The notes under the pieces were generated by a model. It saw nothing but the letters and a program-made list of their open reading frames with translations. It ran no database searches and was not told the origin of the DNA. A program made the translations under genes and the position numbers. Source: Hemerocallis citrina (Eukaryota > Streptophyta > Magnoliopsida > Asparagales > Asphodelaceae). Taken from it: a DNA stretch of 64,000 bases. Shown here one piece after another: positions 22,501 to 35,100 of the stretch. Positions within the stretch are counted from its first letter, which is position 1. Each line of letters starts with the position of its first letter. The stretch covers positions 36,091,565-36,155,564 of the forward strand of contig CM030362.1 in assembly GCA_017893485.1 (NCBI GenBank), written 5' to 3'.

Positions 22501-25500
22501 TTCTTCTTCTACTTCGTTCTCTTCTTCGACGAAACAGAGAACGAGAGAGAATGGCGACGGCGAGGTCTTCGACGGCGGCGCTACGTCGAGGAGCGATGCG
22601 GCGATGGGGTAGCACGGTAGTGACGGCTAAGGCGGCGCGACGTCAAGGAGCGACGCGCGGCGATCCTGTTTGTGGGTTTCGAAATAGGGGAGGGGCGAAG
22701 GAAATGGTTCGGGGGTGTTGGCGGCGTGGACGGAGGTCGGATTGAGGAGGCGACGGCGAGGCGATGAGGATGAGAGGGTGAGGGTATGGTGTAGTGGTCG
22801 GAGATGGCGAAATGGGTTTCGGAGGTTGGGTTCGATGGCAAATGGTGATGGCGGTGCGGTGGTGGACGACGGGGTGATGGTTGGATGCTGTGGTGAGAGA
22901 GATTGACGGAGAGGTGATCGGAGGTGAGGAATTTGGGTCAGGCGTTGGAGACGAAAACTGGAGGAAGAAGAAGAAAACGACGGAGGGTGTTAGGGTTTTG
23001 CACAGTAGTTTAGGGTTAGGGGTAGGGTTAGGGTTTATATAGTATAGGGTTTCGGTTTAATGGGTATTAGGGTAACCGAATTGAGTAGGATCCAACTGAA
23101 GAATTGGTCAAAATGTATTAAAATGGAGAATAAAGATATGAATGACATCGAACAGCTCATTCTTCATGAAGAACGACACAAGGAGCACATACAATTGAAT
23201 TAAATAAAAGGACCAAAAATTGAGTCGAAGCAAAAATAATGATTTTATTCGAATGGAACAAGATACGGGATCTCAAATAAATAAAAGAGTACAATGGGAC
23301 AAAATACAGTATAAAAATACAAATACAGGGAAATAGGAGTTACAGCAGATCTTTCACCTGGTCTAACCAACGTCAATCTCCGACGTTGGCCAAACTAGAC
23401 CGTTTTCTTGTTTCCCATTCCTGGATTAACCAGTTTCACAACACTTTCTCTAAAGCTCTCCCCAATCCCGCCTCGGATCACGTTCCTATAGCCCTCTATT
23501 CTGACTTCCCTTTCACTCATCAGCACAAATTCCGATTCGAGAAATTTTGGTTGCAAGATCAAATACTCGTCAACCTCATTGAGGAATGCTTATCCTCAGT
23601 TACCGGCTCTACCGAACTGAGTGGCCTCCTCCTCAAACTTCACGCCATCAAACATGGTTGTAAGATTTGGCGTAATGATAGACATCATAACACCACCCTT
23701 CCTTAAAAACTTCCTTCTTTCCTCCATTGAATCGATTCATAGGATGGAGGAACATGGCCCGTTATCGGACTCTTTTCGTTCCGAACGTCTCTCGTGCAAA
23801 AGAGATTTTGCCGACATCCTTCTTCTAGACCATATTAAATAGGCTCAGAGAGCTAAATTTAGATGGTTAAAGGAGGGCGACGGTAATACAGCCTTTTTAC
23901 ATAATTTTGCTTCTCACAGACAACGATGTAATCGTATAGCCCTTATCTCTGATAACGGTGTCGATCTCACTTCCGATAATGAGATCCATACGACTTTCCT
24001 CTCTTTCTATAAAAACCTTATTGGATCGTACAAGCAGCGATCCATTTGCCTTGATTGGGCCCATCTTTATGGCCCCGAGTCTCTGGATCTCTCTTCCCTA
24101 GAGGCTCCCTTTTCTTTGGATGAAATTAAATTGGCGGTGTTTCTTTAAAAAGTGAATCTGCGCCTGGTCCGGATGGTTTCCCTGCCTTCTTTTTCCAAAA
24201 GTTCTGGCACTAGCTTAAAGATGACCTTCTTCGCATGTTCTCGGAACTGCATCAAGGCTTTTTCTCTTTTGACCGCATCAACTATGCACACATCGTGCTT
24301 ATCCCTAAGATTTCGGGAGCTCATGCTGTGTCGAATTTTAGGCCTATTAGCCTGATCAACACTTCATTCAAAATCATCATGAAAGTCCTCTCCATGAGAC
24401 TCAGCGCGGTCATCTCCCCTCTCATCGATCCTGGCCAATCGGGTTTTATTAAGGATCATTTCATCCTTGACAGCGTGGCATCGGCCCAGGAGGTTATCTC
24501 TCAATGCCATAATTCCAACTCCGAAGGAGTTCTCCTTAAACTAGACTTCCAAAAAGCATGCAATAATGTTAACTGGGATTTCCTGTTTGATATCCTCATT
24601 CATCGGGGGTTTGGTCCCAAATGGATAGCTTGGATTAAATCTAGCCTGTTCGCAGGCACCTTTTCCATTCTGATCAACGGATCTGAAGGTCACAAATTCA
24701 AAATTAAATGTGGTCTCCACCAAGGAGATCCTCTCTCTTCACTTCTATTCTCCCTTGTTGTAGACGTTTTCAGTAAACTTCTTCGCAATGCTTGGGAAGC
24801 GCAGGTCATAGACGGCCTTGGAGCCTCTCGCAAATTCCAAGGCATCCTTAACCTGCAATATGCTGATGATACGATCATCTTCACCAAACCGAACGCTCAC
24901 TCTCTACGTAACCTTAAACTCCTCCTCTACTGTTTTGAAATGGCCTCGGGCCTCTCAATCAATTTCCATAAGTCCTCGGTACTATGGCTGGGAGGATCGC
25001 CCAATCGCCAGACCGAGATCTCCAATTTCTTTAGCTGCCCAATCGCTTCTTTCCCGATAACGTACTTAGGTATTCCCCTCAGATGGGGTAAACTTCATAA
25101 GTCTGATTGGTCACCCATGGTAGATAAAATTGAATCCAGGCTCAACATTTGGGCAGGAAAATCACTCTCCCGTGGAGGTAGACTTATCCTTCTTAACTCC
25201 GTCCTATCCTCTATCCCTCTCTATATGATGTCCTTCTATTTTGTTCCCTCTTGGGTCATCAAGAAGATAGACCAAATTAGAAGTAACTTTTTCTGGTCTG
25301 GCTCTTCGAACCACAAGCCAGGTTCTCATCTTAGAAACTGGAAGCTGGTTTGCTCTTCCAAAGAGGCAGGGGGCTTAGGGGTTTTGAACCTGAGGCATCA
25401 AAATATTGCCCTGTTAGGTAAATGGTTGTGGAGATTCTTGAAATCTGACCATTTACCTTGGATACAGAGTATCAACGCGAATTGTTTCTCCAATTGCCAT

Positions 25501-26451
25501 TTATGGGACTTCCCTCTCAAGATCCGTCATAAATCTTCCCCTTTCTGGAAGGGTGTTTGGAAGGCTGCGGCTACATTCCAATGCGGCATCAAGCATGTCT
25601 GTAGTGATGGATCCAAGACCAAGTTCTAGACCGACCTGTGGATTGGTAATACCAAACTAGCTTCTACTTTCCCTGCTCTTTTCCGTCTAGCTTCAAATCC
25701 CCATGCCAAGGTGGCAGATTGCTTCACTCTTGTTAATTCCCTTAGGCATTGGTCTATCCCGTTCTCAGCCAGTCTACCGCCCTCCTTAATTGCTGACTTA
25801 AACTCCCTCATCCTTTCCCTTAACAATTTCGCCTGGCCCCCAAATGAAGACTTCTCTTGGCATTGGAATTCTTCCGGAAACTACTCTGTTAAATCCCTTT
25901 ATCAATTTCTCAACTTTAGAGGCACCCTCTCCCCTTTTGCTGACTTCATCTGGAAGACCTGTGCCCCGCTTAAAGTTAAAATTCTCGTTTGGCTGGCCCT
26001 AAACAACAGATTACTCACGATCGAAGTCCTTAACAAAAGAAATTTAGCCTGGGGACAATTGTGTCCCCTCTGCTCTAGCAATTCCGAGGATGCAGATCAC
26101 CTGTTTATTGCTTGCGATTTCACGCGTCCTCTGTGAAAAATAACCTCTCTGGCGTGGGAATCGCCCGCCATACCCTCCAATCTTACCTCCGTTTGGTCGT
26201 GTTTTCCTCCTAATAAAAAGTACCACAGTTCGTGGATTCTTTCGGTTCAAATTATTATTTGGATCATTTGGATGGAGAGGAACAAGAGAGTATTCGCTCA
26301 TAAGGCATCTCCTTGCCTTTCCATCATTGAAGATTTTCTTTTTCTTTTTAACTTCTGGCCTTCTAATTTAAAACTCGAAGCTAGAGAGTCACTTTACCAT
26401 GGCAGATTGATCGAGGCGTTTCTTTGTCTTCGTAATCTCCATGCCTTTTAA
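19573..26451 (+). pseudogene. LINE ORF2 (endonuclease, reverse transcriptase, zf-RVT), broken by an LTR insertion
   Basis: ORF2 opens MISLSWNIRGLNCPVKQ, the apurinic-type endonuclease signature, with IQESKI and GDFN (19988-19999) following after a frameshift near 19790. A 3.2-kb LTR interrupts the codons for NGR|SFTWSN. The endonuclease resumes at 23350 with LDRFLVSHSW and the catalytic SDH near 23475. Stops and frameshifts occur around 23704, 23840 and 24150. The reverse transcriptase (24235-25629) carries GFIKDHFILD, LHQGDPLS and YADD (24859-24870). The zf-RVT domain follows (25711-26136, CPLCSSNSEDADHLFIAC), and the tail ends in TAA at 26449-26451. No RNase H is evident. Confidence 0.9.
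20111..23344 (+). mobile_element. Solo LTR (about 3.2 kb) inserted in LINE ORF2, TSD GCAGA
   Basis: The segment starts TGTCACGCCCCG and ends GGAGTTACA, giving TG...CA ends, and is flanked by the perfect duplication GCAGA (20106-20110 and 23345-23349). Removing it and one TSD copy rejoins the endonuclease codons, proving insertion into the LINE. It contains no gag, pol or primer-binding site, so a solo LTR is the simplest reading. The segment at 47144-50290 shares its first 50 bases, its last 15 bases and a GC-rich central region. Long LTRs of this kind occur in Tekay/Del-like Gypsy elements, which is inference. Irregular TATCAAGT repeats fill 20700-20910, and TTAGGG-like units lie at 22988-23035. 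Confidence 0.82.
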
Positions 26452-27681
26452 GCATGTTGGCTGTCATGTTTTAGTTTAGCTTATTGGCTCTTTGGCTGTT
26501 GTTCTTATTCAATTCTGTTATCCCTTGTGCAGGCTTGAAGTTTGGCTAGGTCCTTCTCTTTTGCTTTCTTGTGTGATCTGGCACCTTTTGGTTCGTCATG
26601 ACTGTGCTGTGCTGGTTTGGCACTGGAACTGTTATTATGTTGTTGCCCTTGCTCTTATGGCATTCTGTAGCTTAACTTATGAGAGCCACCCTTGGTTTTG
26701 TACTGGTATCAAGGCTTGTTTTACGTTTCTGTTTCTATTGTCTCATTGTATGTTTGTTTTGAGTTGGTGCCCTCTCTCTGAGGCACCTGTTTTTGCAAGG
26801 GTTGGCTTCATTTGATTTAGGTGTTTTCATTAGCGTTCTCTGCGTTGTTCTTATTCTGTCTGTGTGTGGGCTTGTTTGTTAGCCGTTGTTTGCTGCACAG
26901 AATAGCCTCCTGTGTTGCTCGTTCGGGCTTGGATTGGCTTTTATTTTGGTCTGGCATCATCGATTGGGTCCCTTGGATGCCCAGGATGTCGATGAGTTTC
27001 CTCTTCTCGCTGATTTTCTCTTCAGTGTTTTGCTTTGTTGGCTGTGCATGTAATGAGTTTCTTTTTCTCTCCTTTCTCTTGAGGTCAGCCCTGCTTCTGG
27101 GCTTATCTGCTTTCAGCGTACAGTTTGAGAGGCGTAGGCTGGTCCCTATTTCCAGCGATGGGCCTGGGGTGGCCTCCTACGTCCTATCGTTTGTTGTGCG
27201 CGTAGTTTTGTCCCCACCGGTGGTGGCGTGCGTCTGGTCTGCTTCAGCTGGCGCTCGGGATGTGGTATCATGGTGGGCGTTTCCTTCTGAGCGCCCCTCT
27301 CTGAATGGCCGTCTCGTTCCAATTTTTTAGCGTGAGCGGTCATCCACTTGCGTCTCAGACCCACGGCTCGCCGGCTGGCTCATCGGGGCTTCTCAGTTTT
27401 TGCCTGTTTTTGTCGCCGTCGTTTCGTTTTTGTTGCCTTTGTTGCTTTTGGGCTTGTTTAGGCTGATTATTGTTTCATGCTCTAAGTCCTTAGTTTTACG
27501 GCTTGTAAACCCTATTTATTTACTTCGTTGGTTATTAATTTAATGGCAGTTTGGCTGGAGTCGTAAGACTATCCGATTCATCAAAATAAAAATACAAAAT
27601 ATACAAGTATACAATAAAAACTACAATTTACAATTAATCTATCAAAGTCAGCAACCATATCTGCGTTTACTATTATTATTA

Positions 27682-27865
27682 CTAGTAATTTACACGTGCA
27701 ATACACGTTTTAATAATTTTAAAAAATAAAAATAAGAACTCTAACATAGAAAGGATTTGAACCGGAAACCTCCTCTATATTAGTTATGTATGTGCATTGC
27801 ACAAGTTGGTAAAATGACAAAATGACAAATGACACTAAGGCCTTCTCCCATTATAATATTAGAGA
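27682..27865 (-). mobile_element. Short Helitron remnant
   Basis: On the minus strand it starts TCTAATATTATAATGGGA near 27865 and ends CTAG|T at 27685-27681. It contains GTGTATTGCACGTGTAAATT just before the end, as in the copy at 15233-15619. Only 184 bp remain. Confidence 0.6.
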
Positions 27866-28668
27866 TTAGAGATTAGAGATAGAGATAATATAAGTATATA
27901 ACTAGAAAATTGGGGCTGTAATTACTTGAATTGCAAACAATAACTCAACAGAAGTTTTTCGCTTTTCTTGTACTCATTAATTTATGAAGAGAGAAAAGAA
28001 AAAAAACATGTACTAATTATCTAACAATTTTATGTTACAAAAATTGTTCTGACAAGCATACGATAGTCAAACTGCAGAGAATAGGCTTGAGATTCGTCTA
28101 TAATGGGGGATCTTAGAAAGAAGATTGCAATGAAAATATCCATAAAGCTCCCACATTGCAGTGGTCGACTGCTACCCACTATTGATGGCTGAAATTAAAA
28201 CCCTATCCACTACTGAATGCAACCTTGCACCTTCATCCTATCCTGAAACAAGTAAATTATAAGGCTCAAAGCCACAGGTTGAATTAGCATTAGATGCTCA
28301 TTCTAGATTCTTATATGATTGCTCTATATAACTCAGTTTATGAGGGAAATTTAGCCTGAAAATTGACTTCAACTGGAAATGAGTACAGTCCTCCATTTCT
28401 TTAGGCATACAACGATATTACAAACACAAGCCGAAATTAAATAGAACAAGATGCCTCGTCCTCATTCCCTTCATGCAGAATAATGAGCCTTCATCAACTC
28501 ATTTAAAAATCATTCCACAGTTGATACCTTTTTTTTCAAATGGAATATAACCAGCGTTCACTTCCCTCAGTTTTTCTACCCACAAACATGGTAACCCCAG
28601 AAGCACCCACATAGGATTGAAAAAACCCTTCAGAAACATAAATAAATTACTGACAAATAAAAATAGCC
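27866..28668. other. Intergenic, 3' flank of the kinase gene
   Basis: No gene was recognised. The portion next to 28668 should contain the kinase 3' UTR and polyadenylation site on the minus strand (AATAAA-like AT-rich tracts near 28640), but no boundary can be fixed. Confidence 0.35.
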
Positions 28669-31600
28669 TCATGGCTTGTTACCAATGGGTTTAGGGAACT
28701 GGTGATATGGCGAAGCATGTGCACCATTTGAGAGGCTCCTCACTGGCTGCTGTTGTCTATTGAAAGATGTACCTTGACTTCTGAATCCATTGTTCCTGCC
28801 GTTTTCACTGACAGACCTCGCAGTGGCTCTTTCAGCTTGCATGCTCTGGAAGAAGTAGGAAGAGCTGGCCATGTCTTTAAGGTTGAGCAGTGGTTTGAGA
28901 GCTTCTACGACTTCGCTCATGAGAGGCCTGACCTTCGGGTCTCGGCTGAGGCAATGGTGGGCCAACTGAGCCACCTTCTGAGCACCTTTGATGGAGAAGT
29001 TTCCTTCCAAACGAGGGTCTACGAGACGGTAAAAACGCCTCCTTTCTCCGAGATGGGGGCGAGCCCACTCCACGAGGTTGTGCTCCCCATTGGGTCGGTT
29101 CTTGTCCATAGATCTACGCCCTGTCATCATCTCGAGAAGAACTACACCAAAGCTGTACACGTCGCTTTTTGAAGTCAGATGTCCTGAAATGGAAACAAGA
29201 GATTGATAAATTCACACCCACACACCTAGAAATCGGAGTAGAATGACATTTACCCAATTTGTGGTAGAATCACGAACAAGATAAACAAACTAATGACAGA
29301 AGCATATTAGATTCGGTCTGTGTATATTTAAGTGGTGGCCTTTGTATTTGATTTTTATTTATTTTTGGCATAGTGGCTGCTGGTATGTGTTTAAGTATCA
29401 AGTTTGGGCTACACAGACATTATGCTTAGTGAGCAAAACGATCTAGATGAATGTTGCCAAACTTACATAGGGCAGTTATTGAAGTGAGACTACTGACCCA
29501 GTACCATGTTCTGATCAGTGTTGTACCGTGAATCAGGTAAATCTCGTAATAGCTATATGCTAGTTCTAATGTCACAAATAATTTGCCACGGAAAAGTTAA
29601 AATGGAATTCAGGGACATTACAGAAAATCCACTGAACCTTCACGTTGGACATCTGAATTAGATAAAACACTACACAAGAGAAGAATCCCTAATATGGATT
29701 TCAAGCACAAATGTAAAAATAAAAAAATAAAAAAACATGAACACAAACAAAGCTAGCTCATATAACAATCTACAAAACATCGTGCTGTGCTCTTCCATCA
29801 CCACCTACAACTATTTCCCATCAAAGTGGCTCACTGGAGCGAAAGATTCACTAAAGACATGATAAATTGACGGCCAAACAAGGGCGGATCTGGGCCAAAG
29901 CAGCACAAGCTGCTTTGGGCCCCCAACCTTATACATATGTATGTAATATTGGGCTGAAAAAATGATATTGTTTGCTTTTTGGATATGCATAAGACTAGGA
30001 ATTCTAAACGTCTCTTCAGTTTTTTTTCTTCTCTCAATTCTCATCATTATCATCCAACTGAAGGAAAAAAAAAATAAAAAAAAAAAGACCCAAACCCACT
30101 GACCTCTTCCACTCCTCGCCGACAGCCAGCCCCAATATGAGACTGCCTCCCACCCTCCACTGTCCCGGTCTCCTTCCGTTGTGCAATTTTCAACTCGATC
30201 GAAGTGGATATGTTCTACAATAGGGTATGTTCTATCTTTTGATTTCCTTCTAATTTCATTTAGTTTCTACTGTTTGTATGCATTAAGTCTTAAATCATTT
30301 AATTAGTATTTTATTTTATAAATATATGTAAGTTTGTTTGCATTTAAATAATTGTCATGTTTATTTGTTAACATGCAAAAGGCCCCATTTGAGGACTTCT
30401 TAGGCCCCTGAAAGTCAGGTATGCCCCTGCGGCCAAGAATATTGTGGAAAGAGAGGGACCTCCTATTGTCCCAAGTGGCCAATTAGAGTTTCAAAATTCT
30501 TTTTGACCAACATAAAATGTCTTCAAGTAGAAAGAGGATAAATTTTCAATGAGTTATACTAAATCTCAGACACAGATATTAACAGCAGAAAAAACATATT
30601 CCCAAAGTACCATGAATAAGTAATGAATCCCCAAACTGAAAGTACATTATCAGTAAACGTTGCTATAGATATTATTGAATTTTTCATTTTAGAAAGCTGT
30701 TTGGCTAAAGAGAAAAGAAAATTAGAAGAAATTCAAACCAATTTGATTATCAAAAATAAACAAAATGAAAGAAAATATGTGTTGTCTTTGCTTTAAAGAC
30801 TCACCCCATTTACAGTAAGTTAAAGGAAAAAAGAACAATTCAAATATCTCACCTGTCATAACATACTCAGGAGCTGCATATCCATATGTCCCCATCACAC
30901 GTGTTGACACATGAGTCTTATCCCCCTCAGGTCCATCTTTAGCAAGCCCAAAATCAGAGAGCTTGGCATTATAATCCTAAAAGGCCATGATTTAGATTAT
31001 CACGGAAAACAATAAAGGGAATGGATGAGGAAAAGTATCTCATAGTTTAGAAATTATACCACATCTAATAAAATATTAGATGTTTTAAAATCCCGGTATA
31101 TAACCGGTCTTTCAGCTTCCTCATGAAGAAAAGCGAGCCCCTTGGCAGCACCAAGAGCTATTTTCATTCTGATGGGCCACGGAAGAGGAAGGGATCCTGT
31201 GTTCATAGGGATGGTTAATATTTTGAACTTTAAACCTTAAACCATAATATTGATAGCAATCACTTAAAGGCTTATAAAACCAGAGCATATACACATATTC
31301 ATATAGAAGCGGACAGGCAATTTCACTAGCGGAACGATTTCCAGAAGAAAGAAGATAAATCAATTTACTGAGATCTTACCGAAGAGGTAGTGGAGTAATA
31401 GCTGATGAATATAATTGTATGTTAGACAGTGAACATTCTACAGAATTAGCATTTTCTTCGACTCTATATTTGAGACAATGTTCTTTTACAATGGTTGTTC
31501 TAGTACCATTAAAAAATATTTCACATTCCATAGAAAAGGCAAGAGGATTCACAAAGAATGAAAACATGACAGCCACTGCCAATATTCATCCTATAAATGT

Positions 31601-32141
31601 CATTTAGGTGCATAAGCATACCATGATGTTTACAAGAGGGTTACATACATAGCCAATAATTTGATTCATATTAACTAAATAAAGGGCAATTGCAGATTCA
31701 AAATTATGTAGACCATCAATACAATGAAAACACCATACATTTAACAACCAAACAACAGCATACTGAGAAACATGTATATATTTAATCTTCAGTTGAGTAT
31801 ATATCATTCATAAAGAGCCCTTGGTATTGATAAATGCTTTTTGTTGAAACCTCTGAAGCACGGATACTTCACGTAGGGTGCCGTACCCGTATCCTGTACG
31901 TATCCGATACTCGTGTCCCCGTATCCTGCATTTTTTATTATCCAACTATTTGATACGTTGTCTCACTATTTCATTTGTTTTCTTATGTTATATTGCTTAT
32001 GAACTTGCTTTGTTTACTTATGTTATTGTTTATGCTTACGAACAATTATTGTAGCATTTATGGATTATCTTATTTATGTTTAATGAAAGATATTTACCAT
32101 TTCCTTATTAACATGCGATATTATTTAGTTATGTGTAATTA

Positions 32142-32182
<41 letters not shown>

Positions 32183-35100
32183 CCGTATCCCGTATCCTAC
32201 TTTTTAAAAAATTGTCGTATCCCCCGTACCCGTGTCCCTGTACGCGTATCGCCGTACCCGTATTGGTGCTTCATAGGTTGAAACACTTAACAAGAGGTGA
32301 AGGGACACTCAGCTACACCTTAGTGTAGTGTTCCTTCATTTCTTCCACTTTTTAGAACAACATATCTTCACTACTCAAACACTATAAGACGCCAATACCA
32401 AAAGGCTGATACACTCAATCGATAAGCCTGATTTTTTCTACAAGGCCAAAAACAGTGTCAAAATTAGACAGCTGATACCAACCCAGGGCTGAGTTGGACC
32501 ATGGTAACATTTGATTATTAGTATCAAAGCAGTTGCCATTTTTGTTATCAAGATTAATGATTTGGATCTTAGTCCAGCCCTCACCGTTCGAGTTTGTTCA
32601 GGTCGTTCCAATACTTTAATAGTATTGCTTTGAGTGCTGATTTCAGCACTTCTACTACTCTTAGCAAAGTTGGTGTTCTGAGGATCTTCTCATTAAACTT
32701 CATCTCATGTACATGTTGGGACACAGGTTACAGTTTCACTGTCTATATGGTGCTGGACTTTTCTAATGGCAAATATTATAATTAGCAAATAGCCAAATAC
32801 ACATGCTACACAAACATCTTATGTTTTTCCATAGATACAATAAAAATAACTAAGCCTTCATGGGACCAGAACGCCATCAAAAGGCAATAAACAAGTGAAA
32901 CAGCCAATATGAGTGACTACATGTAACTTTATAGTTTATACATGTAATTTGAAGAAAGTGAATGGTTTTGGATCAAAGAACACTACTCACTGAACTAAGG
33001 ATTTCATATTTTCTGATGCTAGAGGATCTCTCTTCCACTTGAGAGAAAGAATGATTAGATAAAATCTTAAACAGCCTGACTAAGGATTAAGTTTGTATAT
33101 GGATTTCGAAATCTTTAGATAAGAAAATGCAGAAGTTGACAATTTTGTTGCCTTTTCCGTTACCTGTTGAAAATGCAGAAGAAAGTGAATGGTTTTTTAT
33201 CAAAGAACACTACTCACTGAACTAAGGATTTCATATTTTCTGATGCTAGAGGATCTCTTTTCCACTTGAGAGAAAGAATGATTAGATAAAATCTTAAACA
33301 GCCTGACTAAGGATTAAGTTTGTATATGGATTTCGAAATCTTTAGATAAGAAAATGCAGAAGTTGACAATTTTGTTGCCTTTTCCTAAAGTTTTGTGAGC
33401 AAAAGATGGAGACATCCCTTGCAAACCTTATAAGGAAAACACACCAATCCTTCACAAGGGAAAAAGAAAACAGTTAAAATAAATAGGAGAGATGAGCAGT
33501 TACATACTTCTGAAGAGGTGATTTTCCAAACTACCACGAGGCATAAACTCATAAACAAGCAACCTTTGATCATCTTCAATGCAATATCCAATCAACTTTA
33601 CCAAATTCGGATGAAGAAGATCCCCGAGAAAATTCACTTCAGCCTGCAGATACACAAAATGTTATCATTGAAGAATCAAGTATAGAAGTACAATAAAAAA
33701 TTAAAAAACCCAATGTGAGTCAACTTGAAAAACACAGAAAAATGCTCACCAGCCACTCTTTATGCCCTTGAAGTCCATCATGATTTAGGGTCTTGACAGC
33801 TACAGTTAGCCCTGTACCAGGTTTCATAGGAGCAGTTCCATTTTCTTCAATCCAACCTTTAAAAACACATCCAAAACCTCCTTCACCAAGAAGAGACTCT
33901 GGTCTGAAGTTTCTAGTGGCTGACTTAAGCTCATTGAAGCCAAACTTCCTAAGTTGAGATGCAAGTTTCAGTTCCTCGCCTACTTTGCTCGTAGATGAAC
34001 TACTTTCTGCATTACTGGTGGTAGTAGAACCAGAAACTATGGGAGCATTTGGTTGGTCTCTGCTAACATCATTAGCAGATTTACTTTCTGCACAAACCAA
34101 TCACAATATAAGTGGATTATTTATATATTCTTCACACACAGCATATCATACATGCATATATCATTGGGGGGAAAAAGTTAGAAACATGAACTTCCATTGG
34201 AAAAAATAGTGCTAGATGTCCTTTTTTTCTATTATAGTGCTTCATTTAGAATTAAGTACTTAAGGCTTCAAAGATTAGTTTGTTTTAAGATTATATAACT
34301 GAACCAGAATATCTTCCTAAAACATCACAAGGACCACAAACCTGATCTGATGGACCTAAGGTAAAAGCAAAACAATCAACATCTTTCCATATATAGACCA
34401 CATCATGTTATTACTTACAGCATCTACCCAACAATCCTAAGCCCTCTTTGTTCTCTAACACAATCTTATGACATGAACAATAGGTCAATTTTTTGGTGCT
34501 ATTTCCATCACTAGCAACTCCCTACTAGATATTCTCGCATAAAAACCATCTCTCCAAGTACCATATGTCCCTCTAGACTTCTCCCCCTTCTGCTTACATT
34601 TCCATCAAACATTCCAAAATGTAAGATCAAGAAAGATACATATCTAAGATGTAGTTTACCAAATCTACAATCAGTCTAGGATAACTGTATTAGCATGATT
34701 ATCAACTCAACATTCATCGAATTTATCTCAATATAATACCTAAAGAGATACACAACCATAATGCCTTCATCCTAAACCTTTTAGAACAACTACTTCAATT
34801 CTTCCTCTCCATTCAGCATTCAGCACTCTTAGAGCATCTCCAATCGTTCGCTATTTTGCCATTTTGGCAAAAAATTTGGCAAAAGAGCACTGCAATCGTT
34901 TGCTATTTTGCCAAATTTTAGCAAGCGAAGAACAGTAGCTTCTCATATTTGAGAAGCGAATTTGGCAATTGCCAAATATAGCAAACGATACTTGATGTTT
35001 CGTCTTAACTTTTTAATAATTTTTTTCTTCAATCAGACGTAACATCTTGTTCCGTCTTAGAAACAAAAAAATAAAACCCGTCACGAGGATTTTTTTCCCT

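Larger units (their letters stand above)
16259..27587 (+). mobile_element. L1-type LINE with 16-bp target-site duplication, split by a solo LTR
   Basis: The element is flanked by AAAAATACAGAATATA (16243-16258) and AAAAATACAAAATATA (27588-27603), matching at 15 of 16 bases, which is typical of target-primed reverse transcription. It has a CT-rich 5' UTR with a C-homopolymer, ORF1 (from 17142), ORF2 (from 19573: endonuclease, reverse transcriptase, zf-RVT) and a long 3' UTR (26452-27587). Subtracting the inserted LTR (20111-23344 plus one TSD copy) leaves about 8.1 kb. Both ORFs are decayed. Confidence 0.93.

Noticed and set aside
22114..22906. Overlapping ORFs on both strands inside the first solo LTR
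   Set aside because: GC-rich segment open on both strands at once, Arg/Ser-rich, and part of a non-coding LTR shared with 47144-50290.
26492..27330. Hydrophobic plus-strand ORFs after the LINE zf-RVT domain
   Set aside because: T/G-rich 3' UTR composition gives Phe/Leu/Cys/Val-rich readings that mimic membrane proteins; no family match or conserved motif.
29811..30053. Small minus-strand ORFs at the hAT element in kinase intron 5
   Set aside because: They cross the element border and the TSD, so they cannot be an ancestral coding exon.
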